64,000 nt of DNA, taken from contig NZ_AP022619.1 in the NCBI RefSeq assembly GCF_010731655.1, positions 3,100,001 to 3,164,000 of the forward strand. Reading direction: 5' to 3'. This document shows, one piece after another, positions 7,963 to 17,092 of this stretch. The position numbers and the translations under genes are program-made. This stretch comes from Mycobacterium paraseoulense (GTDB taxonomy: Bacteria > Actinomycetota > Actinomycetes > Mycobacteriales > Mycobacteriaceae). The notes beneath the pieces are model-generated. The model worked only from the letters and a program-made list of their open reading frames with translations, searched no databases and was not told the DNA's origin. How positions within the stretch are numbered: position 1 is the stretch's first letter; the number at the start of each line of letters is the position of its first letter.

Positions 7963-9090
7963 TCAGAGGCCGATCTCGTCCGCGAGGAGTCCCCGGTGAT
8001 AGGACGCGTCGCCCAGCAGGTGCCCTGACGATTGAGCCCGCTTGAAGTACAGATGGGCCGGGTGCTCCCAGGTGAATCCGATCCCACCGTGAATCTGGAT
8101 GTTCGCGGCAGCGGCCCGGGCGTACGCCTCGGAACTGCACGCCTTGGCCAATGACGCCACCGCCGGCAATTCGGGCGAGCGTTGCGCCGCGGCCCGCACC
8201 GCGTAATAGGCCGCGCCGCGGGCACATTCGATGTCGAGCAGTACATCGGCGCACTTGTGGCGGATGGCCTGGAAAGATCCGATGGGCTTGCCGAACTGCC
8301 TGCGGGCCTTCGCGTAAGCGACCGCCATCTCGAGGCAGCGTTGCGCGCCGCCGACCTGTTCGGCGGCCAGCGCGGCGCAACCAAGCGCGAGGGTCGACCG
8401 CAACAGTTCCTCCGCGCCACCCAAACGACCGACGAGCGAGGCCGGCGTTGCGGTGAATTCGATGCGGGCCTGTTTTCGAGTCTGGTCCAGGCCGGACAGC
8501 GCGCGTCGGGCGACGCTGTCGAACCGGTCGACGGCGAACAACGACAATCCGGAGTCGGCCTGGGCGGCCACAAACAGCACATCGGCGCTGCAGCCATCGA
8601 GGACATAGGTTTTGGCTCCGTCCACCACCCAGCCGTGTGCCGTTTCTCGCGCCCGCGTGTGGATCGCCCCGGCTTCCCAGCGGCCCGACTCCTCGGTGAC
8701 CGCCAGGCTGGCGATGGTCGCTCCGGACGCGATGCCCGGCAGGTATCGTTGTTGGGTGGCATAGTCACCCGACTCAAGCAGCGCGCTCGACGCCAGTACC
8801 GCCGACGCGAAGTATGGCGACGGAGCCAGGGCCCGCCCCAATTCCTCGGTGACGATGCCGAGTTCGACGAACGTGTACCCCTGACCGCCGAATTCTTCGG
8901 GGATGGCGAGCCCCACCAGGCCCAGTTCGTCGGACATTTGCGCCCACAGCGACGGGTCGTAGCCCACCGGGTTTTCCATGTGGCCGCGCACGCGTGCCTC
9001 GTCGGCCTTGCTTTCGAGAAAAGAGCGCACGACGCGGCGCAACTCATTCTGCTCATCGGTGAATCCGAAACCCATTGCACAACCAGACAT
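7963..9090 (-). CDS. Acyl-CoA dehydrogenase, short TWEH type
   Basis: 375 residues from ATG 9090, whose A is also the last base of the upstream gene's stop; GTG 9093 is less likely. It starts GFGFTDEQNELRRVVRSFL and carries the late motif GGIGFTWEH typical of the shorter subunits of mycobacterial FadE heterotetramers. Unlike the other short subunits here it has no long partner next door. The nearest unpaired long type is at 25587-26789. It would insert a double bond into an acyl-CoA using FAD. It is the last gene of the long minus operon starting at 14420. Confidence 0.85.
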   Translation of the reverse strand: MSGCAMGFGFTDEQNELRRVVRSFLESKADEARVRGHMENPVGYDPSLWAQMSDELGLVGLAIPEEFGGQGYTFVELGIVTEELGRALAPSPYFASAVLASSALLESGDYATQQRYLPGIASGATIASLAVTEESGRWEAGAIHTRARETAHGWVVDGAKTYVLDGCSADVLFVAAQADSGLSLFAVDRFDSVARRALSGLDQTRKQARIEFTATPASLVGRLGGAEELLRSTLALGCAALAAEQVGGAQRCLEMAVAYAKARRQFGKPIGSFQAIRHKCADVLLDIECARGAAYYAVRAAAQRSPELPAVASLAKACSSEAYARAAAANIQIHGGIGFTWEHPAHLYFKRAQSSGHLLGDASYHRGLLADEIGL

Positions 9091-9731
9091 CACGACTCCG
9101 CGGGCGCGCGACCGGTCGGGCTCACCCGCGGTGCTTCAGCGCCCTGGCGCAGGGCGCGCAGCCAATCGCCGACGGCGGCCGGGGCCGGGACCGGCGCGTC
9201 GAAGCGCCCGGGGTCGGCGGCCCAGAATGCCTCCCACGAGGGGAACGCGTGGTGGAACGAGCCGTCCTGGTTCGGGCTGCCGGGCCAGCGCACCTTTCGC
9301 GGACCGACCGGCGGGTCGGTGATGTCGCTTCGGTACCAGAACAGCGGGATGCGGCGCGCGAAATACCAATGGCCGTCGCGCCGTTCGTAACGGTCCAGAT
9401 AGGCCAGCATCTCGATGAACCAGGCGCCCTCGGTTTCCAAGTCGTTGCGCGAGTAGACAAGACCGCTCGCGGTGTCGGTGTCGTGGACGTCGATGACATG
9501 GCCCAGGACACCGTGCGCGCTGCCCAGCAGCGTCGGACGAACCTCGGCGTCGTACCATTGGCGCAACGCGTCGCGACCGCGGCGCTTGCCCGGCACCCCG
9601 ATGTCGTCGACGAACAGATTTGCCAGGGAATTGAAGTCACGCATATCCAACGCCACCGCGTACCGTGCCGCCAGCTGACGGATTTCCTCGATGGCCTCCA
9701 GGCGGGCGATCCGCGCCTCCAACCCAGTCAT
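9090..9731 (-). CDS. SnoaL/NTF2-like fold protein
   Basis: 213 residues from ATG 9731, which overlaps the ligase stop by four bases (ATGA). The frame is open further upstream inside the ligase gene but that extension does not look coding. The N-terminal motif IARLEAIEEIRQLAARYAVALD and the D-x-LANLF segment are typical of SnoaL_4-like proteins, which include dehydratases, isomerases and cyclases that use a conical pocket. It is flanked by acyl-CoA ligase and acyl-CoA dehydrogenase genes, so a dehydratase or isomerase step is possible. The catalytic residues cannot be assigned with confidence. Confidence 0.8.
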   Translation of the reverse strand: MTGLEARIARLEAIEEIRQLAARYAVALDMRDFNSLANLFVDDIGVPGKRRGRDALRQWYDAEVRPTLLGSAHGVLGHVIDVHDTDTASGLVYSRNDLETEGAWFIEMLAYLDRYERRDGHWYFARRIPLFWYRSDITDPPVGPRKVRWPGSPNQDGSFHHAFPSWEAFWAADPGRFDAPVPAPAAVGDWLRALRQGAEAPRVSPTGRAPAES

Positions 9732-11368
9732 GCCAGCTCCCCCGAGGTGACAAGCTGCACCAACCGTGGCTTGTCGATCTTGTTCGTAGTGGTGTACGGC
9801 AGCCGATCGGCGTCGGGGAGAATCACCCACCGCTTTGGGACCTTGTAGGCGGCGAGTTCCCTGCGGCATGCCGCCGCGAGTTCATCCTGTGAGGCGCACC
9901 GCCCCTGGTTGAGCACAACCACGGCGCAGACGAGCGCACCCTTGTCCGCGTCCGGAACGCCGACGACATAGGCGATCCGCACGCCGTCGACGCCGCCGAT
10001 CACCGCCTCGACCTCCACCGGTGCGACGTTGGCGCCCGAGGATTTGATCATGTCGTCGGTGCGTCCGGTGAAGAACAGGAAGCCCTCGTCGTCCAGGTAT
10101 CCGGCGTCTTTCGTGTGGTACCAGCCGTCGGCGTCGAACAGATCGCTGTGCTGCCGTCCGATCATGCCGCGCATCATCGCGACTCCCCGCACGCAGATTT
10201 CCCCGATGGTGCCGTTGGGCACCTCCGCACCACACTCGTCGACGACCTTGTGCTCGTAGCCGGGTGCGGCAACCCCGAGTGAACCGCGCTTGCTTTCGGG
10301 CACCGGTTCGTGTGGTGGCCACCAGGTGTGGGAACTGCACGTTTCGGTCATCCCCAACTGCGTCACCAGCAGTGACGGATCGGCCGCGCGCAGTTCCGGC
10401 GGTAGCAGCACCTGGTGGTATCCCCCGCGCAGACTTGACAGATCGGCGGAGGTGAAGTCGGGATGATTCGCCAGTGCCCGGCCGACGTGGGGGAACCCCG
10501 TTGCGTAAGTGGCGCGCTCGGTTTCGAGTAGGCGCAGCACGTCGCCGGCGTCGAACTTGTGCTCGGTGAGAATGGTGGCGCCGGTCTGCATCGGCCCGAG
10601 CAGACCGAAGACCAGCCCAGCGACCCAGAAGAACACCATCGGGATGTAGACCCGGTCGTCGGGCTTCCACTCGTGCTGCGTGGCGACGAAGCGGGAGTGA
10701 GTAATCACGGTGCCGTGCGTGTGGATGATGCCTTTCGGGTCCGAGGTGCTTCCCGATGTGTAGATGACGACCAGGTCGTCGGACGGGCGGACCGTCGATT
10801 CGCACGCACGCAGAAACGTTTCGGGCGCCGGCTCCGGCCATGCACTGGGCCAGGTCCGCTCGCTGTCGCCAAGCCCAAAGATGTTGCGCAACTGGGGCAG
10901 CCGTTCGAGGCCGAGCGGTGCGCCCGGGGGCGGTAACTCGCCTGTAGCATTTCCGACACGAGCGAGCATGTCCTTGCCGAGCAGCGAGTCGACCGACAGC
11001 AGGGTGTGGATGTCGGCGTCGCGCAGCAGCCAGCTCAACTCCGGCGGCTGAAAGAAGGTGTTGATCGGCACCGCCACGGCGCCGATTCGCGTGGCAGCCA
11101 GGAAAGCGACTGCAAAATCGGGTCCGTTCGGCGCCAGGATTCCGACCCGAACGCCTTTGATGACGCCCGCCGCAAGCAACCGCCGCGCCATCTCGGCGGA
11201 CCGAGCAGCGGCCTGCGCATAGGTGATTCGCTCGATCGTCCCCCCGCCCGCCGTGGAAATGACGAAGTCGTTGTCTCCGTAAGCGGCTACCAGGTCGACC
11301 AGCATCGCCGGGACGACCGGTGCGTACGGCATCGGTTCGTAGGCGAAAGTCCGTGGCGCCTCACTCAT
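9728..11368 (-). CDS. Acyl-CoA ligase (FadD-like, AMP-forming)
   Basis: 546 residues, full length for the ANL superfamily. The phosphate loop YTSGSTSDPKGI lies at about 210-221, the adenine motif around TQLGMTETC, the hinge-region aspartate in the TKDAGYLDDEGFLFFTGR segment, and the C-terminal lysine in TTTNKIDKP. It would activate a carboxylic acid to its CoA thioester. It lies seven bases after the crotonase gene and overlaps the SnoaL-like gene. The ATG start is followed by a normal N-terminus, and 11369-11374 leaves room only for coupled translation. The substrate is unknown. Confidence 0.9.
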   Translation of the reverse strand: MSEAPRTFAYEPMPYAPVVPAMLVDLVAAYGDNDFVISTAGGGTIERITYAQAAARSAEMARRLLAAGVIKGVRVGILAPNGPDFAVAFLAATRIGAVAVPINTFFQPPELSWLLRDADIHTLLSVDSLLGKDMLARVGNATGELPPPGAPLGLERLPQLRNIFGLGDSERTWPSAWPEPAPETFLRACESTVRPSDDLVVIYTSGSTSDPKGIIHTHGTVITHSRFVATQHEWKPDDRVYIPMVFFWVAGLVFGLLGPMQTGATILTEHKFDAGDVLRLLETERATYATGFPHVGRALANHPDFTSADLSSLRGGYHQVLLPPELRAADPSLLVTQLGMTETCSSHTWWPPHEPVPESKRGSLGVAAPGYEHKVVDECGAEVPNGTIGEICVRGVAMMRGMIGRQHSDLFDADGWYHTKDAGYLDDEGFLFFTGRTDDMIKSSGANVAPVEVEAVIGGVDGVRIAYVVGVPDADKGALVCAVVVLNQGRCASQDELAAACRRELAAYKVPKRWVILPDADRLPYTTTNKIDKPRLVQLVTSGELA

Positions 11369-11374
11369 CGCGCG

Positions 11375-12157
11375 TCATTCCACTACCCACCGCGGTTCCC
11401 GCTTTTCCGCGAACGCGAGCATCCCTTCCCGGTAGTCGGGGTGGGTCAGCTGGTGTTGCAGCACATAGCGATACGCGACGTCGTTGGCCGCACGTAACCC
11501 GACATCGAGACTGCTCCACATCGCCTTGATCGACGCCTGGACCGTCGCCGGCGAGAGTTTCGCGATGTCCTTGGCGATTTCGCGCGCCCGCTGTTGCAGC
11601 CGGTCCGCGGGCACGACCTCGTTGATCAGGCCGATCTCGTAGCCCCGCTGCGCGCTGATCCGGCCCTGCTTGGTCATCAGGCCGAGCTGCATCACCATCG
11701 ACAGCGGCATTCTGCGCAGCAGCACGGCGGGCTCGAGCGCGAACACGTTGCCCACGGCCAGATGCGTGTCGATGAGCTCGGCGTGCTCGGCCGCGATGAT
11801 GAGGTCGGCATCGGCGACCTGATGCAGGCCGCCGCCGACGACCATTCCGTTGAGGGCGCAGATTACCGGCTTCCACACGTTGTGGTGCAGCCGCGAGCCG
11901 GGAACCTTGTTGCGGATGCCACCCTCGGCCGTTGCCCGGATGTCCTGGCCCGCGGAGAACGCCCGGTCGCCGGCTCCGGTGATGATGGCGACCCGGATGT
12001 TCGGGTCCTCCCGCACCCGTGCCCACGCGATGCCGAGTTCGGTGCGGGTCAGGTCGTCGGTGGCGTTGAGCCGCTCCGGTCGGTTGATCGTGATGGTGGC
12101 GACCTGCTCGCTGACGTCGAACAGGATTCTCTTCAGTTCCACGACATCCCCTGGCAT
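11375..12157 (-). CDS. Crotonase-fold protein (EchA-like, no hydratase Glu pair)
   Basis: 260 residues. The oxyanion-hole segments FSAGQDIRA (~65-73) and NGMVVGGGLHQV (~103-114) are present. At the positions of the two hydratase glutamates (rat enoyl-CoA hydratase Glu144 and Glu164) it has His and His, twenty residues apart as required. A classical syn-hydration is therefore unlikely; isomerase, hydrolase or C-C bond chemistry is possible. Repeat site 4 lies 16 bases upstream, so this gene probably heads its own transcript with the ligase, SnoaL-like and acyl-CoA dehydrogenase genes. Confidence 0.87.
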   Translation of the reverse strand: MPGDVVELKRILFDVSEQVATITINRPERLNATDDLTRTELGIAWARVREDPNIRVAIITGAGDRAFSAGQDIRATAEGGIRNKVPGSRLHHNVWKPVICALNGMVVGGGLHQVADADLIIAAEHAELIDTHLAVGNVFALEPAVLLRRMPLSMVMQLGLMTKQGRISAQRGYEIGLINEVVPADRLQQRAREIAKDIAKLSPATVQASIKAMWSSLDVGLRAANDVAYRYVLQHQLTHPDYREGMLAFAEKREPRWVVE

Positions 12158-12172
12158 CGATTCGTAGCACTA

Positions 12173-12193
12173 AACACTACATCAACATATGTC
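12173..12193. promoter_or_regulatory. 21-bp repeat element, site 4
   Basis: AACA-N13-TGTC, seven of eight bases matching. It lies in the 55-base gap between the SDR (12213-12962) and the crotonase starting at 12157, which points to an internal promoter in what otherwise looks like one operon. Confidence 0.5.
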
Positions 12194-12212
12194 TTGTCGT
12201 TCCGCGTCGAGG

Positions 12213-12962
12213 TCATGGCATCCACTGCCCACCCGACACCGAAATCAGCTGGCCGGTGACGTGTTTGGCCGCGGGTGAGCACAGAAACGCCACCACGCCG
12301 GCCACGTCGTCCGGCTCACCGATGTTTCCGGTCAACGTTGTCCGGCGCATTTGCGCCAGCTCGTCCTCCGTCTTGCGGGACAACAGCCACGGTGTCGCGG
12401 TGGTTCCAACAACGACGGTGTTGACCCGTATGGCGTGCAGACCGAGCTGAACGGCCATCAGCCGGCTCAGCCCTTCAACACCGGCCTTGGCGGCCGCATA
12501 GGCGGGCGGCCCGGTGCGCACCCCGTGGGCCGACACCGAGCTGACGTTCACGATGGCGCCGCCGCCGTGGGCGACCATCTGCCGCGCGGCGACCTGCGCC
12601 ATCACGAAGGTGCCCTTGAGATTGACGTCGACGATGCGGTCCCAGTCCTCGTCCGTCTGCTCGAGAAACGTGCCGGGCAGCGTCATTCCCGCGTTGTTGA
12701 CCAAGGCTCGAACGGGCCCGTACCGGCCTTCCAGTCCGCTCAGCGCGTCCTCGACCGCCTGACGGTCGGTGATCGATACGTTCATCGGGACGAGCAATCC
12801 CGATCTTGCGTCATCCGAATCCTGCGCGCGCGCAATGGCCTTCGCGTTCACGTCGATCGCGGCCACCCGGTATCCACCGCGAATGAGCTCGGCCACAATC
12901 GATTCTCCGATGCCTCGCGCTCCCCCGGTGACGACCGCGAGGGGAGGGGAGTCACCCGACAC
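12213..12962 (-). CDS. Short-chain dehydrogenase/reductase
   Basis: 249 residues from GTG 12962, which has GGGAGG eight bases upstream; GTG 12971 would abut that site. Motifs are TGGARGIGES near residue 13, NNAG, SSVSAHG with the catalytic serine, and AYAAAKAG with Tyr and Lys. The C-terminus ISVSGGQWMP fits a FabG-like SDR. The 5' end overlaps the TetR3 gene by 11 bases. It probably acts as a 3-hydroxyacyl-CoA or alcohol dehydrogenase with the MaoC hydratase encoded upstream. Confidence 0.87.
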   Translation of the reverse strand: MSGDSPPLAVVTGGARGIGESIVAELIRGGYRVAAIDVNAKAIARAQDSDDARSGLLVPMNVSITDRQAVEDALSGLEGRYGPVRALVNNAGMTLPGTFLEQTDEDWDRIVDVNLKGTFVMAQVAARQMVAHGGGAIVNVSSVSAHGVRTGPPAYAAAKAGVEGLSRLMAVQLGLHAIRVNTVVVGTTATPWLLSRKTEDELAQMRRTTLTGNIGEPDDVAGVVAFLCSPAAKHVTGQLISVSGGQWMP

Positions 12963-13596
12963 GCTTCCCACCTCCCCGCCTGGGTCCGGACGCCGCGCCG
13001 GTGCGCTCGATCGCGGCGATCGAGGGCCGCACCAACTCCACGGATTCGGCCATCAGTTGTCCCAAGTCACCCCGACCACCGGCCGCCACCCACGAATCGA
13101 TCGCTGCGCGGTTGGCGGCGTTGATCAGCGTGGCGGCCAGCCGGGGCCGCAAGTCCGGTTCGGTGTCGCTGCCCAGCCAGCGCGCCACCTCGGCGGTGAG
13201 CTGATCGATCCAGTCCTCGTTGATCCGCAGCATGGTCGCGCGCAGCGCGGACAGGCTGTGATACATCCGCGCGCGGACCAAGAACATGTCAGGCTGATCG
13301 ACGATCGCCTGCGCCACCGCCATCGATGTCTCGGCGAGTGCGTCCCACAGGGAGTCGGAGCGCGTGGCGCGGAAGCGGCGGATCGCCTCCTGCAGCCGCT
13401 CGGCGTAGCCGTCGAACAGGATGTCTTCCTTGGTGGCGAAGTGACGGAAGAACGTGCGCGGCGCGACCCCGGCTGCCGCCGAAATCTGGTCGACGGTGGT
13501 CCCCTCATAGCCCTGAGTGGTGAACAGCTCGATCGCCGCGTGGAGGAGCGCCTGTCGGTTGCGCAACCCGCGGGCCCGTCGTTGGTCCATGCTCAT
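12952..13596 (-). CDS. TetR-family regulator (TetR3)
   Basis: 214 residues from ATG 13596 (212 from ATG 13590, which has better spacing from AGGGG). The helix-turn-helix is at ~15-60: IELFTTQGYEGTTVDQIS, then VAPRTFFRHFATKEDIL. The C-terminal domain is unlike those of TetR1 and TetR2, and the recognition helix AAGVAPRTFFRHF differs, so it should read another operator. It is embedded in the operon, overlapping MaoC upstream and SDR downstream, so it is made together with the enzymes and may act as a feedback regulator. Confidence 0.88.
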   Translation of the reverse strand: MSMDQRRARGLRNRQALLHAAIELFTTQGYEGTTVDQISAAAGVAPRTFFRHFATKEDILFDGYAERLQEAIRRFRATRSDSLWDALAETSMAVAQAIVDQPDMFLVRARMYHSLSALRATMLRINEDWIDQLTAEVARWLGSDTEPDLRPRLAATLINAANRAAIDSWVAAGGRGDLGQLMAESVELVRPSIAAIERTGAASGPRRGGGKRVG

Positions 13597-14420
13597 ACCC
13601 CTGCCAGCGTGGCGGTTCCGGAGCTCAGGGCGACGGCGTCACCCTGCAGCGTCCGGAAACGCACCGAACCCTCGGCTCGCCAGATCTCCGTCCGCAGCGG
13701 CGCATCGAGCTTTACCTGCTTGGAGAACCGGCAGCCCAAGGATGTCAGCGACCGGGGATCCCCGTCGCCGATGCGGTCGATCATCGCCCGCGCGGCGAAC
13801 CCTAGCGTGCACAGCCCATGCAGGAAGACGTCGTCGAAGCCGTACTTCCGGGCCGCCTCCGGGTCGATGTGCAGCTGGTTGCGGTCACCCGAGAGCCGGT
13901 AGAGCGCGGCCTGCTCGGGCCGGACGACGTCGTCGAATATCGCATCCGGCGGGCCGTCGGGGTCCGGTTCGGCAGCGGGTCCACGGTCGCCGCCGAATCC
14001 CCCCGCACCGAGAACCATGGTTTGGGACCTGGCGACGAACACGGTCCCGTCCGGGTCGGCGCCGCGGCTGGTCAACTCCACGGCGGCGTGTTTGCCCTTG
14101 TCCCACACGGCCGACACCTCGGCCTGCACCGACAGTTCCCCGGCGGCGCCGATCGGCCGGTGCAGCTCTAGCGATTGCGCGGAGTGCACGATCGCATAAG
14201 TCCCCAGGTCGAGCGCGCTACGCAGGTCCTTGACGGCCCACCAGTTGGCCACCAAGGCGAACGTCGGCAGCACATCGGGACCGCAAGCCTCGTTGAGAAG
14301 CCTCAGCTCGGATGGCGGGCGGGCGCCTACGCCCAACGCGTAGAGGATGACGTCGGTCTCTCCCCAGCGGAAGGTGCTCGGCGGCAAAGCGGTTCCGATC
14401 GCAGAGTCGGAAAGGACCAC
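13593..14420 (-). CDS. MaoC-like double hot-dog hydratase
   Basis: 275 residues. The N-terminal half is a non-catalytic hot-dog domain; the C-terminal half carries the hydratase-2 motif LSGDRNQLHIDPEAA with D179 and H184 as the catalytic pair. It would hydrate a trans-2-enoyl-CoA to the (R)-3-hydroxyacyl-CoA. The size and layout match MFE-2/HsD4-type (R)-hydratases. It is the first gene of its operon, 102 bases from the divergent monooxygenase operon, with repeat site 5 between. Because the nearby crotonases lack hydratase glutamates, this may be the main enoyl-CoA hydratase of the window. Confidence 0.88.
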   Translation of the reverse strand: MVLSDSAIGTALPPSTFRWGETDVILYALGVGARPPSELRLLNEACGPDVLPTFALVANWWAVKDLRSALDLGTYAIVHSAQSLELHRPIGAAGELSVQAEVSAVWDKGKHAAVELTSRGADPDGTVFVARSQTMVLGAGGFGGDRGPAAEPDPDGPPDAIFDDVVRPEQAALYRLSGDRNQLHIDPEAARKYGFDDVFLHGLCTLGFAARAMIDRIGDGDPRSLTSLGCRFSKQVKLDAPLRTEIWRAEGSVRFRTLQGDAVALSSGTATLAGV

Positions 14421-14434
14421 GACACCCCCTACTG

Positions 14435-14455
14435 AACGGATTGACGATATGTGTT
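14435..14455. promoter_or_regulatory. 21-bp repeat element, site 5
   Basis: AACG-N13-TGTT, seven of eight bases matching. It sits between MaoC (start 14420) and the monooxygenase gene (start 14523) and covers the -35 hexamer and half the spacer of the plus-strand promoter at 14441-14469. Confidence 0.55.
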
Positions 14456-14469
14456 CAATCGTGCATTAT
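14441..14469 (+). promoter_or_regulatory. Sigma-A-like promoter of the monooxygenase operon
   Basis: TTGACG at 14441-14446, a 17-base spacer, and CATTAT at 14464-14469. Transcription would start near 14476 and leave a leader of about 47 bases before ATG 14523. Repeat site 5 overlaps it, consistent with repression. Confidence 0.5.
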
Positions 14470-14522
14470 TGTGGCAGTCAGTGCAACTACTTTTACCGAA
14501 GCGAACAGCGGGAGGGACCGAC

Positions 14523-15596
14523 ATGAAGTTCGGCGTGTTCATCCTCGGCGACAAGCCCAACCACCTCAGCGAGCGGGAGGTGCTGGCCAACGTGCTCGAG
14601 GAGGCGCGCTGGGCGGAGGAGCTCGGCTACGACGAGATCTGGCTGGCCGAACACCACTTCTCCCCGTACGGCATGCTCCCGGACCTGCCCCAAGTGGCGA
14701 CCGCCATCGCCGCGCAGACCGAACGCATCCGTATCGGTACCGCCTGCATGGTGGCGCCCTTCCACGAGCCGACTCAGCTGGCCGAACGGATCGCCTTGGT
14801 CGACGTCCTGTCCGGCGGGCGCTTCGACGCCGGCTTCGGGCGCGGCTATCAGGCGCACGAGTTCAAGGGCTTCGGCATCTCGATGGAGGAAGCCACCGGC
14901 CGATACCAGGAGTGCGTCGAGATCGTCAGCCGCCTCCTGACCGAAGAGAACGTCAGCTTCCACGGCAAGTACTTCCATCTCGAGGACGTCACGATCTACC
15001 CGCGGCCGGCGCAGCAGCCGATCCCGGTGTGGGGCACCGTGATGAAGACGCCGTCCAGCTTCGAATGGCTCGCCGAGAAGGGCTTCGGGGCGATCATCGG
15101 CAACCCCTACCAGGTGGACCCGGATCTGCAGGGAGCGCTGGACATCTACCTGAAGGTGCAATCCGAACGAGGACTCGAGGCCGCCACCGGCCACGTGTGG
15201 GCGCTGCTCAACGCCTTTTGCCACCAGGACGACGCGTTCGCCCGCAGCTACCCGCGAGAGAGCGTCGAGCTCTCCATTCAGACTCATCGCAAGTATTCGA
15301 GCCCGTTCGAGCGCGGCGGGGAGATACCGGCCGACTACAAGGCCTACTCGGACTGGTTCGACAAACACGACAAGCAGAGCTACGAACAGGTGCTGAATTC
15401 GCACCTGACGCTGATGGGTGACCCGGACCGCATCGTCGAGAAGATGCACACCGTCATCGACATGGGCTGGCGCAACATCATTTTGCGCATGTCGCGCGGC
15501 GGCGCCATGGACCGCACGAAGGTATACGAGTCGATGAAGTTGTTCGCCCAAGAGGTGATCCCTGCGGCGACCGAGCTCGCGGCAGCCGCGGCTTGA
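14523..15596 (+). CDS. Luciferase-like monooxygenase (LLM)
   Basis: 357 residues from ATG 14523 with GGAGGGACC upstream; the frame opens 24 codons earlier but lacks a site there. Features of the bacterial luciferase TIM-barrel family are AEELGYDEIWLAEHHF (~30-45), the RIRIGTACMVAPFHEP strand, and GGRFDAGFGRGYQ at ~100. Such enzymes use reduced FMN (or F420 in related subfamilies) to insert oxygen, for example into aldehydes or ketones. The residues visible do not settle the cofactor. It is the first gene of a five-gene operon with ligase, thiolase-fold, DUF35 and SnoaL-like genes, which suggests oxygenation followed by CoA activation and C-C cleavage. Confidence 0.88.
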   Translation: MKFGVFILGDKPNHLSEREVLANVLEEARWAEELGYDEIWLAEHHFSPYGMLPDLPQVATAIAAQTERIRIGTACMVAPFHEPTQLAERIALVDVLSGGRFDAGFGRGYQAHEFKGFGISMEEATGRYQECVEIVSRLLTEENVSFHGKYFHLEDVTIYPRPAQQPIPVWGTVMKTPSSFEWLAEKGFGAIIGNPYQVDPDLQGALDIYLKVQSERGLEAATGHVWALLNAFCHQDDAFARSYPRESVELSIQTHRKYSSPFERGGEIPADYKAYSDWFDKHDKQSYEQVLNSHLTLMGDPDRIVEKMHTVIDMGWRNIILRMSRGGAMDRTKVYESMKLFAQEVIPAATELAAAAA

Positions 15597-17092
15597 GCCA
15601 GCAACTCGCCGACCGCATCCGCGTGGTCCTCGCCCTCGACCCGCGGGCGCCCGCGATCGAGTATGAGGGCCGGTGGGTGGGTTGGCAGGAATTGTCGGAC
15701 ATTGCCGCGGACGTTCAACATTGTTTGGGAACAGCTGGTTTGGGTCAGGGATCCCCCGTCGGCCTGGTGCTGCGCAATCATCCCGCGATGGTCGAGGCCC
15801 TGCTCGGCGTGTTGCTGGCCGGTGGTTGCGTGGTCACGATCAACCCGTCACAGGGCGACGCCGGGCTCTGTGCGGACATTGACGAGCTGCGATTGCCCGC
15901 GGTGGTGGCCTTGCAGACCGACTGGGAGCGCCCCGGAGTCACCGACGCCGCCGTCGGGGCCCTGGGTGTTCGCGTATCGAGCGACCCGGCCGGCGCGACC
16001 GTTGTGGAGGGGCTGGAACATTGCGGACCGGGCCCGTTCCGCCCGCCCCGTGACGGCGTGGCAGTCGAAATGCTGACGAGCGGCACGACCGGTCCGCCCA
16101 AGCGAATACCGCTGTCCTACAGCTCCTTTGAGCACACCGTCGCGGCGGCGAGCGCACACTACGGTGATGGCGCCGGGCATGACTCGGAACCGAGACTGCG
16201 TTCGGGCGTCGCCATCGTCTCGTCGCCGCTGGTGCACATGTCCGGGCTGTTCCGCACCCTGCTCAACATCTGCGAGGGAAGAAAGATCGCGCTCCTGGAG
16301 CGATTCCGCGTTCCCGACTTCGTGGACTTGCTAATTCGGCACCGACCGAAAGCCGTGAGCCTCGTGCCGTCGGCGATGGCGATGGTGCTCGACGCCGGGG
16401 TGGATCCGGAGGCCTTCTCGAGCGTCGAGGTGGTGACCTCGGGCACCGCACATCTGCCGGTCGACGTACAGACGAGGTTCGAGTGTCGCTACGGCGTCGC
16501 GGTGCTGCCGTCCTACGGCGCAACGGAATTCGCCGGCGGCGTGGCCGGCTGGAACCTCGCCTTACACCGGCAGTGGGCGACCGCCAAACGTGGGAGCGTG
16601 GGGCGCCCGCAGCGCGGCCGGGAGATCCGCGTCATGTCCGTCGAGGACGACACTGAAGTGCCACCCGGCGAGCAGGGCCGCATCGAGGTTCGCACCACCG
16701 GCGGGGAATGGGTGCGGACCACCGACCTCGGCCGGGTCGACGCAGACGGGTTTGTGTTCGTCGACGGGCGCACTGATGACGTCATCATTCGCGGCGGTTT
16801 CAAGGTCAATCCGGCCGATCTCGTCCGCGTGCTCCGCGGCCATCCGGCGGTGCGCGATGCCGGCGTGACCGGCCTGCCCGACGAACGGCTAGGCCAGGTG
16901 CCGGTCGCGGCGGTCGAGTTGACCGACGGCGCGCGCGCCACGCCGGAGGACCTGCTCGCCTACTTGCGTGAACGGGTGAGCCGTTACTACGTCCCCGCCC
17001 GGGTGATCGTGGTCGAGGAGTTGCCCCGCACGCCGTCGCTCAAGGTCAGCCAACCCGCGCTGCGCGAACTCTTCGAAGGGACAGCAAGTTGA
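15593..17092 (+). CDS. Acyl-CoA ligase (AMP-forming)
   Basis: 499 residues starting at TTG 15593, which overlaps the monooxygenase stop (TTGA). Motifs are LTSGTTGPPKRIP at ~160-172, the adenine-binding PSYGATE, the TDLGRVDADGFVFVDGR hinge segment, and the C-terminal lysine in RTPSLKVSQP. It is somewhat short for a FadD. In the ligase phosphate loop the usual Lys-Gly is Lys-Arg, which deserves attention. It probably activates the acid produced by the monooxygenase or a later step. Confidence 0.87.
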   Translation: MSQQLADRIRVVLALDPRAPAIEYEGRWVGWQELSDIAADVQHCLGTAGLGQGSPVGLVLRNHPAMVEALLGVLLAGGCVVTINPSQGDAGLCADIDELRLPAVVALQTDWERPGVTDAAVGALGVRVSSDPAGATVVEGLEHCGPGPFRPPRDGVAVEMLTSGTTGPPKRIPLSYSSFEHTVAAASAHYGDGAGHDSEPRLRSGVAIVSSPLVHMSGLFRTLLNICEGRKIALLERFRVPDFVDLLIRHRPKAVSLVPSAMAMVLDAGVDPEAFSSVEVVTSGTAHLPVDVQTRFECRYGVAVLPSYGATEFAGGVAGWNLALHRQWATAKRGSVGRPQRGREIRVMSVEDDTEVPPGEQGRIEVRTTGGEWVRTTDLGRVDADGFVFVDGRTDDVIIRGGFKVNPADLVRVLRGHPAVRDAGVTGLPDERLGQVPVAAVELTDGARATPEDLLAYLRERVSRYYVPARVIVVEELPRTPSLKVSQPALRELFEGTAS